Assembly (NCBI RefSeq): GCF_011050055.1 | Contig: NZ_DRGM01000076.1 | Coordinates: 62,001 to 126,000 of the forward strand | Source of the DNA: Pseudoalteromonas prydzensis | Lineage (GTDB): Bacteria > Pseudomonadota > Gammaproteobacteria > Enterobacterales > Alteromonadaceae | Direction: 5' to 3' | DNA: 64,000 nt | The notes under the pieces: model-generated | What the model was told of the DNA's origin: nothing | What the model saw: the letters and a program-made list of their open reading frames with translations, nothing else | The model's database searches: none | Shown here: piece after piece, positions 56,817 to 64,000 of the stretch | Layout: every line of letters begins with the position of its first letter | How positions within the stretch are numbered: position 1 is the stretch's first letter | Made by a program: the position numbers and the translations under genes

Positions 56817-57626
56817 TTAGTACTTACGACGCTCTAAACCTGTATCAGAAATGATTTTTGCAGAAATTTCTTCAACAGAGTGATGTGTTGAGTTCAAATA
56901 GGGCAGCTTATGTTTTTTATACAGCATTTCAACTTCACGCACTTCAATGCGACACTGCTTAAGTGACGCATATTTAGAATTTGCCATACGTCGTTGTCGA
57001 ATATCAGCTAAGCGTACAGGGTCAATGGTAAGGCCAAATAGTTTTTGTTTATACGCAGTTAAACAAGTAGGTAATTTCCCTGTTTCTAAGTCATCTTCTG
57101 TCAGCGGATAATTTGCCGCTTTAATACCGTATTGCAACGCTAAATATAAACTCGTCGGGGTTTTACCGCTGCGGCTAACACCGACTAAAATAATATCGGC
57201 CTCCGCGTAATTTTTAATGTTAGCGCCATCATCATTGGTCAGCGCGTAGTTAACAGCATCAATTCTAAAATCGTAACTTTTTTCATGCATCGAGTGAGTG
57301 CGATGTATTTTTGGCACTGGGGCAACTTTAAGTTCATCCTGAATTTTATCGCTAAACGCGGTTAAAAAATCATAACTTACAGCATCTGCCGAGCGAATAA
57401 TTTCACTTAAGCTATGATTCACAAAAGTAAAAAACACCAATGGTTTTTCACCTTCCCGTTGCGATGTTGCATTGATCAACGCTTTTACTTCTTTGGCTTT
57501 TGCCTCAGTTTCAACAAATGGAATGGTTTTATGGTTAAATTCAACGGGAAATAAAGACAAAGTCGCATGGCCAAATACTTCAGAAGTAATGGCTGTACCG
57601 TCAGAAATATAAAATGCAGTTCTCAT
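56817..57626 (-). CDS. ppsR: Phosphoenolpyruvate synthase regulatory kinase/phosphorylase PpsR
   Basis: The 269-residue protein is of the DUF299 type: MRTAFYISDGTAITSEVFGH at the start and a P-loop GVSRSGKT (149-156). PpsR uses ADP to phosphorylate, and phosphate to dephosphorylate, the active-site threonine of PEP synthase, switching it off and on. It is divergent from ppsA, 152 bp apart, which is the normal arrangement in gammaproteobacteria. Confidence 0.95.
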   Translation of the reverse strand: MRTAFYISDGTAITSEVFGHATLSLFPVEFNHKTIPFVETEAKAKEVKALINATSQREGEKPLVFFTFVNHSLSEIIRSADAVSYDFLTAFSDKIQDELKVAPVPKIHRTHSMHEKSYDFRIDAVNYALTNDDGANIKNYAEADIILVGVSRSGKTPTSLYLALQYGIKAANYPLTEDDLETGKLPTCLTAYKQKLFGLTIDPVRLADIRQRRMANSKYASLKQCRIEVREVEMLYKKHKLPYLNSTHHSVEEISAKIISDTGLERRKY

Positions 57627-57778
57627 ATTAACCTTTTTATTACGTTAAAGAGTAAATTGGGGTCCTTACGGTTTACGTAAGGTCTGTTGCCAGTGTAGAA
57701 TGAAGGGGACCTTTTTAGAAGGTTTTCTTTCTTAACTCTCACAGTTAATACGACAATTTGTTTTTTGGAGAAAGACCC

Positions 57779-60154
57779 GTGCAAGAATACGTTCTCTGGT
57801 ATCAAGAGCTTGGTATGCAAGATGTTCCACGAGTTGGTGGCAAGAATGCCTCGCTTGGTGAAATGATTTCTAACCTGGCTAACGCTGGTGTACAAGTGCC
57901 AGGTGGTTTTGCTACAACCGCCGACGCGTTTAATGAGTTTCTAGATCAATCAGGACTCAATGCAAAAATTCACAACATCCTCGACACACTCGATGTGGAT
58001 GATGTAAACACACTAGCCAAAGTAGGTGCTGATATCCGCCAATGGATTATCGACACACCATTCCAACCTAATTTAGACCAAGCAATCCGCGATGCATACA
58101 GCCAACTCCACGGCGACGCAACCGCAGATGTATCATTCGCAGTTCGTTCATCAGCAACCGCTGAAGACATGCCTGATGCATCATTTGCAGGTCAGCAAGA
58201 AACCTTTCTAAATGTTCGTGGTATTGACTCCGTAATGGTTGCCATCAAACATGTATTCGCTTCATTATTTAACGACCGCGCAATTTCATACCGCGTACAC
58301 CAAGGTTACGATCACCGTGGTGTTGCATTATCTGCGGGTATTCAGCGCATGGTTCGCTCTGACAAATCAGCATCTGGGGTGATGTTCAGTATCGATACTG
58401 AATCGGGCTTTGAAGATGTTGTATTTGTTACATCAAGCTATGGTCTAGGTGAAATGGTAGTACAGGGTGCGGTTAACCCTGATGAATTTTATGTTCATAA
58501 ACCAACACTTGCCAAAGGTAAGCCGTCAGTCGTACGTCGTAATATTGGCTCTAAAGCGATCCAAATGATTTACTCTGCTGATCAAGCACATGGCAAGCAA
58601 GTTGAAATTGTTGATGTAGAAACTGCACTTGCAAACAAATTTTCAATCACAGATGCTGAAGTTGAAGAACTAGCCAAGCAAGCTGTGATCATTGAAAAAC
58701 ACTATGGCCGTGCCATGGATATCGAATGGGCGAAAGACGGTAACGATGGCAAACTTTACATCGTACAAGCACGTCCAGAAACAGTTCGCTCAAACGAAGA
58801 CACAAACGTTATGGAACGCTTCCAATTAAATGGCAGCAGTAATGTTATTGTTGAAGGTCGCGCTATTGGTCATAAAATTGGTTCGGGCACTGTGCGTGTG
58901 CTTAATTCAATCAGTGAAATGGACCAAGTACAAGTTGGCGATATTTTAGTCACTGATATGACAGATCCTGATTGGGAACCTATCATGAAACGCGCTGCAG
59001 CGATTGTGACTAATCGCGGTGGCCGTACTTGTCACGCGGCAATCATTGCCCGTGAATTAGGTATTCCGGCTGTCGTTGGTTGTGGTAACGCAACGGATTT
59101 AATTAAAGCTGGCCAAGAAGTTACCGTATCATGTGCAGAAGGTGATACCGGTTTCATTTACGAAGGTATTCTAGACTTTGAAATCCTCACATCTCGTGTT
59201 GATAAAATGCCTGAACTACCAATGAAAATTATGATGAACGTGGGTAATCCAGACCGCGCGTTTGATTTTGCCCGTTTACCGCACGCAGGTGTTGGTTTAG
59301 CCCGTGTGGAATTTATCATCAACCGTATGATTGGTGTGCATCCTAAAGCATTGTTAAATTTTGACGCGCAAACTGATGCATTAAAAGCAGAAATAACCGA
59401 GATGATTGCAGGTTACGAATCACCGGTTGAGTTCTATATTGCAAAACTGGTTGAAGGTATTGCAACACTCGGTTGTGCATTTGCTCCTGAGCGCGTTATT
59501 GTTCGTATGTCTGATTTTAAATCAAACGAATACGCTAACTTAGTTGGCGGCCAACAATATGAGCCGGAAGAAGAAAACCCCATGATTGGTTTTCGTGGTG
59601 CTGCACGTTATATCTCGGAAGATTTCCGTGATTGTTTCGCGCTTGAGTGTGAAGCAATCAAACGTGTGCGTAACCAAATGGATATGACCAACATTGAGAT
59701 CATGATCCCGTTCGTACGTACTCTTGAAGAAGGTAAACGCGTTATTGAACTACTTGAAGAGCATGGCCTTAAACGTGGCGATAACGGCTTAAAAGTAATC
59801 ATGATGTGTGAACTGCCATCAAATGCACTACTTGCTGAAGAGTTCTTAGAATATTTTGATGGCTTCTCAATTGGCTCAAACGATTTAACCCAGCTAACAC
59901 TTGGTCTAGATCGTGACTCTGGGTTAATCGCTCATTTATTTGATGAACGAAATCCTGCTATCAAAAAGCTACTTTCAATGGCAATTCAAACAGCCAAAGC
60001 CAAAGGTAAGTATGTAGGGATTTGTGGTCAAGGTCCTTCAGATCATGAGGACTTTGCAGCCTGGTTAGTAGAGCAGGGCATTGATTCTGTTTCACTAAAT
60101 CCAGATACAGTAATCGAAACATGGTTATACCTTGCTAAAAAATTAGCAAAATAG
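57779..60154 (+). CDS. ppsA: Phosphoenolpyruvate synthase (pyruvate, water dikinase)
   Basis: The 791-residue enzyme makes phosphoenolpyruvate from pyruvate and ATP. The ATP-grasp domain opens the protein ([14 protein letters not shown]), and the phosphohistidine is His419 in [21 protein letters not shown]. The C-terminal PEP-binding barrel ends in [15 protein letters not shown] with the catalytic Cys. GTG at 57779 is the start; TTTGGAG lies eight bases upstream, and E. coli PpsA is 792 residues. It is controlled by PpsR. Confidence 0.97.
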   Translation: MQEYVLWYQELGMQDVPRVGGKNASLGEMISNLANAGVQVPGGFATTADAFNEFLDQSGLNAKIHNILDTLDVDDVNTLAKVGADIRQWIIDTPFQPNLDQAIRDAYSQLHGDATADVSFAVRSSATAEDMPDASFAGQQETFLNVRGIDSVMVAIKHVFASLFNDRAISYRVHQGYDHRGVALSAGIQRMVRSDKSASGVMFSIDTESGFEDVVFVTSSYGLGEMVVQGAVNPDEFYVHKPTLAKGKPSVVRRNIGSKAIQMIYSADQAHGKQVEIVDVETALANKFSITDAEVEELAKQAVIIEKHYGRAMDIEWAKDGNDGKLYIVQARPETVRSNEDTNVMERFQLNGSSNVIVEGRAIGHKIGSGTVRVLNSISEMDQVQVGDILVTDMTDPDWEPIMKRAAAIVTNRGGRTCHAAIIARELGIPAVVGCGNATDLIKAGQEVTVSCAEGDTGFIYEGILDFEILTSRVDKMPELPMKIMMNVGNPDRAFDFARLPHAGVGLARVEFIINRMIGVHPKALLNFDAQTDALKAEITEMIAGYESPVEFYIAKLVEGIATLGCAFAPERVIVRMSDFKSNEYANLVGGQQYEPEEENPMIGFRGAARYISEDFRDCFALECEAIKRVRNQMDMTNIEIMIPFVRTLEEGKRVIELLEEHGLKRGDNGLKVIMMCELPSNALLAEEFLEYFDGFSIGSNDLTQLTLGLDRDSGLIAHLFDERNPAIKKLLSMAIQTAKAKGKYVGICGQGPSDHEDFAAWLVEQGIDSVSLNPDTVIETWLYLAKKLAK

Positions 60155-60170
60155 CAGGTCAGATTAGTAT

Positions 60171-60202
60171 AAAAAATGCCAGCTTAGTTGCTGGCATTTT
60201 TG
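60171..60202. terminator. Bidirectional terminator
   Basis: AAAAATGCCAGC pairs with GCTGGCATTTTT between ppsA (+) and the small membrane protein gene (-). Confidence 0.9.
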
Positions 60203-60227
60203 TTTACTCAATTAATTCTAAACAAGT

Positions 60228-60437
60228 TTAACGGGCGAGTTTTTTATCTAAAAATGCACATGATTTAGTCAGCGCTTTTTGACATAGTGCCAGATAATGG
60301 CGTGCTTTAGGGTAGTAAAATGAAAAGCACATTAACCCAGCAATAAAAAATATCAATGACGGTCCAGGCACCACTGCAAAAAATAACCCCAACAACATAA
60401 ACATGCTGCCCACTAATAATAATAAACATTTTTTCAT
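60228..60437 (-). CDS. Small membrane protein, PGPGW-like
   Basis: From the ATG at 60437 (after AGGGAAT) the protein has 69 residues: two hydrophobic helices around VVPGPSLIFFIAGLMCFSF and a basic tail. The PGP turn between helices resembles the PGPGW family of unknown function. It is a single gene between two terminators. Confidence 0.7.
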   Translation of the reverse strand: MKKCLLLLVGSMFMLLGLFFAVVPGPSLIFFIAGLMCFSFYYPKARHYLALCQKALTKSCAFLDKKLAR

Positions 60438-60588
60438 TTTCAAATTCCCTGCAATTAAGCGTATAAGCATCAGTATAGGTAATCTGTTTATTATTACGAC
60501 AAAAAGAGTGTTACAAACTGTGAAATCTTCAATTTCTATTGCGCTTTAGCATGATATAATCTAGCAAATGTCTTAATTTATCACCGTC

Positions 60589-63500
60589 ATGATAGCAACA
60601 ATAAGCCAACAAGATGCCGCGACCGAGTTAGTCGCAAGTTACCTAAAAACAATAACTAAACAAGGGTTTACTGGCGATACAGATGCAAGTTACGGCACCC
60701 GTTTAACGGCATCAACCGATAACAGTATTTACCAACAATTACCGCAAGGTGTTATTTTTCCAAAAACCGAAAAAGACATTCAAATTGCCTTGCAAACAGC
60801 AGCACACGATCCTTTTTTATCGTTAACTTTTGGCCCTCGCGGCGGCGGTACAGGAACAAACGGGCAGTCTTTAACACCTGGTATTGTTGTTGATTTATCG
60901 CGTTACATGCGAGAAATTCTCGAAATAAATCCCGAACAAGGTTGGGTTAGAGTACAAACGGGGGTAATTAAAGATCAACTTAATGATTTTTTGCGCTCTT
61001 ATGGGTTTTTCTTTGCGCCAGATTTATCAACCAGTAACCGCGCAACCATCGGTGGCATGGTAAACACCGATGCATCAGGGCAAGGCTCTTTAGTCTATGG
61101 CAAAACCAGCGACCATGTTTTAGGCTTAACAACATACTTAATTGACGGTACACAAATGTCTACCAACCCAATTGAGATTGAAAAAGCCAAACTCATTGCC
61201 GAGCAAGACACCACAATCGGAAAACTGTACGCTACGGTTTTGGATATTTGCTTATCAGATCGAGATGCGATTTTAGCCAAGTTTCCACGTTTAAATCGGT
61301 TTTTAACCGGGTATGACCTTGAGCATGTGCTAAGTGATGACTTACAAACTTTTGACATGAGTCGCCTAATAACAGGCTCAGAAGGCTCCCTTGGTATTGT
61401 TACTGAGGCAAAACTCAACATAACCCCGATTGCTGAATTTAAAACCTTGATCAACATTAAGTACGACAGTTTTGATTCTGCGCTACGCCACTCGCCATTT
61501 TTAGTTGCGGCACGGGCAACCTCTGTTGAAACCGTTGACAGTAAAGTGCTTAACCTTGCACGCCAAGATATCATTTGGCATTCAGTATCGGACTTAATAA
61601 CCGATGTTGCAAATAAAGATATGCAAGGGCTCAACATGGTTGAGTTTAATGCTGTATCAGTTGATGACATAAAAGACAAAGTTGAAAGCTTATGTAAATT
61701 ACTCGATGATTGCGTAGCACAGCAAAAAAACGGCGTGATTGGCTATCAGCTTACCAGCGATAAAGCAGACATCTTAAAAATTTACGGCATGCGTAAAAAG
61801 TCAGTTGGCTTATTAGGTAATGTAAAAGGCACACAAAAACCACTGGCGTTTGCGGAAGACACCGCAGTACCACCGGAAAATCTCGCCGATTTCATCGTAG
61901 AGTTTAGAGCATTACTTGATAGCCACAATTTACAATATGGTATGTTTGGCCATGTTGATGCCGGTGTATTACATGTACGTCCAGCGCTGGATATGTGCGA
62001 TCCCGAACAGGAAAAATTACTACGGGTGATCTCTGATGAAGTTGTTAAGCTGACGGCTAAATACGGTGGCCTTATGTGGGGTGAGCATGGCAAAGGCTAT
62101 CGTAGCGAATACGGCCCTGAGTTTTTTGGGGAGCATTTGTTCAATCAATTACGACGTATAAAGGCTGCATTTGATCCAAACAATCGCATCAACCCAGGTA
62201 AAATATGCACACCCATTGACAGTGAGGACTCACTAGTTAGTGTTGACGATCAAAAGCGAGCATGGTTTGATAAGCAAATTTCTGTCAATGTGAAAACAAG
62301 TTTTAACAACGCCATGACCTGTAATGGTAATGGTATCTGTTTTAACTACGACGAAAAATCACCTATGTGCCCATCATATAAAGTAACCGGTGATCGTCGT
62401 AATTCACCAAAAGGTCGCGCTAGTTTAATGCGCGAATGGTTACGTTTACAACAAACTAAAAATATAGATTTATTAGCTGTAGAAAAAGAACTTAATAAAG
62501 GTGAAGTGATCACCTGGTGGGAACGTTACCAACATAGCCGCGATAAGAAAAAGGGCGTGTATGATTTTTCTCACGAAGTAAAACAATCGATGGATGAGTG
62601 TTTAGCGTGTAAAGCATGTACCACTGCGTGCCCAATAAAAGTAGATGTACCAACTTTTCGCTCACGCTTTTTAAATTATTATCACAGTTATTACGCGCGT
62701 CCACTGAAAGATTACCTAGTCGGGAATATTGAAAGCAGTGCGCCGCTAATGGCAAGCTTTTCGCGCGTCATTAATCCAATTGTAAAAACTAAACTCGTCA
62801 GTGCATTCATTAAAAAATCAGTTGGTTATGTAGATACGCCATTACTTAGTACGCCATCACTTAAAAAGCGTATTAAAAAACAACATCAGTTTAATTTTGC
62901 CCAGTTACAATCGCTAAGCGCTGAGCAACAAAATGAATATGTGTTGATTGTGCAAGATCCATTTACCAGTTTTTATGAAGCTGAGTTAGTCGAAAGCTTT
63001 ATACAAATTATTTCAGCGCTGGGGAAAAAGCCAATCCTATTACCATTTTTACCAAACGGTAAGCCACAACACGTCAAAGGCTTTTTGCATGAATTCAAAA
63101 TTACAGCTAAAAATGCCGCGGCGTTTTTAAATTCACTATCAGAAATTAATGCACCTTTAGTTGGTTTAGATGCTTCATTAGTCATGTGTTACCGCGATGA
63201 ATATAATTCTATTTTAGAAGATCAACGTGGTGAGTTTGAAGTGTTACTTGCCCATGAATGGTTAGCAACACAATCGTTTAAGCCACTGGCCGAAAAAGTA
63301 ACTAGCGATGCAGCGTTTACTTTGTTAAGTCATTGTACTGAAACAACTGCGTTACCAAAAGCGGCGAATGTTTGGCAAACAATCTTTTCAGATTTAGGTT
63401 TAACACTTAATACTACGGCAACCGGTTGTTGTGGCATGGCGGGTACTTATGGCCATGAAGCGCAAAACCAAAATAACTCACGGGCATTATATGAAATGAG

Positions 63501-63639
63501 TTGGCAGGGTGTTGTAGAAAAAAATAAACCTGAGCAATTATTAGCAACAGGATTTTCTTGTCGTAGCCAAGTTAAACGCTATGAGAAATTCAAACCTAAA
63601 CACCCGATAGAACTGCTAGCCGATAAGCTGATCTCATAA
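60589..63639 (+). CDS. ydiJ: FAD/Fe-S D-2-hydroxyacid dehydrogenase, YdiJ-type
   Basis: The 1016-residue protein fuses a FAD_binding_4 flavin domain (GPRGGGTGTNGQSL, about 83-96; TGSEGSLGIVTEAKL, about 262-276) to an Fe-S ferredoxin-like part (CLACKACTTACP, about 671-682) and a C-terminal CCG-like region (HCTETT, CCGMAGTYGHE). This is the YdiJ order; E. coli YdiJ (1018 residues) is associated with oxidation of D-2-hydroxyglutarate. Length and motifs match. It may feed electrons to quinones. A bidirectional terminator follows. Confidence 0.92.
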   Translation: MIATISQQDAATELVASYLKTITKQGFTGDTDASYGTRLTASTDNSIYQQLPQGVIFPKTEKDIQIALQTAAHDPFLSLTFGPRGGGTGTNGQSLTPGIVVDLSRYMREILEINPEQGWVRVQTGVIKDQLNDFLRSYGFFFAPDLSTSNRATIGGMVNTDASGQGSLVYGKTSDHVLGLTTYLIDGTQMSTNPIEIEKAKLIAEQDTTIGKLYATVLDICLSDRDAILAKFPRLNRFLTGYDLEHVLSDDLQTFDMSRLITGSEGSLGIVTEAKLNITPIAEFKTLINIKYDSFDSALRHSPFLVAARATSVETVDSKVLNLARQDIIWHSVSDLITDVANKDMQGLNMVEFNAVSVDDIKDKVESLCKLLDDCVAQQKNGVIGYQLTSDKADILKIYGMRKKSVGLLGNVKGTQKPLAFAEDTAVPPENLADFIVEFRALLDSHNLQYGMFGHVDAGVLHVRPALDMCDPEQEKLLRVISDEVVKLTAKYGGLMWGEHGKGYRSEYGPEFFGEHLFNQLRRIKAAFDPNNRINPGKICTPIDSEDSLVSVDDQKRAWFDKQISVNVKTSFNNAMTCNGNGICFNYDEKSPMCPSYKVTGDRRNSPKGRASLMREWLRLQQTKNIDLLAVEKELNKGEVITWWERYQHSRDKKKGVYDFSHEVKQSMDECLACKACTTACPIKVDVPTFRSRFLNYYHSYYARPLKDYLVGNIESSAPLMASFSRVINPIVKTKLVSAFIKKSVGYVDTPLLSTPSLKKRIKKQHQFNFAQLQSLSAEQQNEYVLIVQDPFTSFYEAELVESFIQIISALGKKPILLPFLPNGKPQHVKGFLHEFKITAKNAAAFLNSLSEINAPLVGLDASLVMCYRDEYNSILEDQRGEFEVLLAHEWLATQSFKPLAEKVTSDAAFTLLSHCTETTALPKAANVWQTIFSDLGLTLNTTATGCCGMAGTYGHEAQNQNNSRALYEMSWQGVVEKNKPEQLLATGFSCRSQVKRYEKFKPKHPIELLADKLIS

Positions 63640-63658
63640 CAGTTAATTTAATATAAAT

Positions 63659-63702
63659 AAAAATGCCGTACTCTTTTAAAAAGAAGTGCGGCATTTTTTT
63701 AG
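63659..63702. terminator. Bidirectional terminator
   Basis: AAAATGCCG and CGGCATTTT form an imperfect, longer hairpin between ydiJ (+) and the antiporter gene (-), with T residues on both ends. Confidence 0.85.
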
Positions 63703-63712
63703 AATGTGATTT

Positions 63713-64000
63713 TTATTTTAAATAACTATCAGCAATAGGCTTAGTACTCATACCATGAATAAAAACACTAAATAAAATAGTGGTCATAGCAATTGTAGCT
63801 ATAAGGTATTTATTTTCGATGCTGCTATCGATCACCATCAAAGTAAACACGATTGAAGCTAAACCTCGCGGACCAAACCATGCAAAAGTAAAACGTTCTT
63901 TCATTTTTAACTTAGTAAATTGTAATGACAACATCACAGGAATAATTCTAATCAGCGTTGAACTGAGTAATGCAAATACAACAAGTGCCCATGACAATTC
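63713..64000 (-). CDS. Cation/proton antiporter, C-terminal part (runs off right edge)
   Basis: About 95 residues of the end of a CPA1-type Na+(K+)/H+ antiporter are visible. FAWFGPRGLASIVFTLMVID carries the conserved transport motif (G-x-R-G), between membrane helices, and the last residues are ISSIENKYLIATIAMTTILFSVFIHGMSTKP-like. The frame is open to the edge. The substrate ion is not given by this fragment. Confidence 0.8.
   Translation of the reverse strand, partial: ELSWALVVFALLSSTLIRIIPVMLSLQFTKLKMKERFTFAWFGPRGLASIVFTLMVIDSSIENKYLIATIAMTTILFSVFIHGMSTKPIADSYLK

Overview
The window looks like a marine gammaproteobacterium of the Pseudoalteromonas type: AT-rich DNA, many TonB-dependent receptors and LysR regulators, and secreted hydrolases. 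Its most informative part (about 48.7-55.4 kb) is the replication and partition region of a large secondary replicon (chromid). The evidence is a plasmid-type initiator (rep), a P1-type parA-parB pair, DnaA boxes and GATC-containing iterons, while tyrS, ppsA and DAHP synthase genes sit close by. The genus assignment is inferred from gene content; no rRNA or tRNA gene was seen.

Layout. 0-1.0 kb: a spermidine-synthase-like protein and its membrane partner, cut by the left edge. 1.1-5.4 kb: a VOC protein with a divergent LysR gene, a flavin amine oxidase and a GyrI-like protein. 5.4-6.5 kb: a tandem duplication of a cold-shock gene with its leader. 6.5-12.5 kb: esterase, glutathione S-transferase, katG and a secreted phosphoesterase. 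12.5-20 kb: two TonB-dependent receptors in divergent units, the second with a FecI-like sigma factor and a FecR-like anti-sigma factor. 20-24.8 kb: small regulator and enzyme modules, including a PACE efflux pump and an azoreductase, each beside a LysR gene. 24.8-27.4 kb: a hipBA toxin-antitoxin locus with four regularly spaced operators, then an orphan DUF4304-like gene. 27.6-36.2 kb: a DPP-IV-like peptidase lipoprotein and further LysR-controlled modules (MBL/DsbA; LigB/tpm/DUF2938; DJ-1). 36.3-44.6 kb: tyrS, LuxR, cupin, rmuC, and an overlapping FHA and Ser/Thr kinase pair. 44.8-45.3 kb: three tandem copies of a ~174-bp element, each ending in a minus-strand terminator. 45.4-48.5 kb: a SWIM/SNF2 helicase.

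Replication module. parB and parA (minus strand) lie between two clusters of the same iteron, roughly GTTAGTAAAAANNTGATCTG. The right cluster also has three DnaA boxes, a GATC palindrome and about 15 GATC sites, and precedes rep. Downstream of rep, convergent to it, is a clear homologue of Tus, the replication-fork arrest protein. Three Ter-like sites share GTATGATGTGTTCTT. One abuts the tus start codon on the minus strand; two lie farther right on the plus strand. By E. coli Ter polarity, the rightward fork from the origin would stop only about 2.5 kb away, and the leftward fork would circle the replicon and stop at the site beside tus. That is a fork trap next to the origin, and it implies unidirectional replication. 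A decayed IS200/IS605 transposase gene lies between Ter sites 2 and 3.

55.4-64 kb is metabolic: class II DAHP synthase, ppsR and ppsA (divergent), a small membrane protein, a YdiJ-type D-2-hydroxyacid dehydrogenase, and the end of a cation/proton antiporter.
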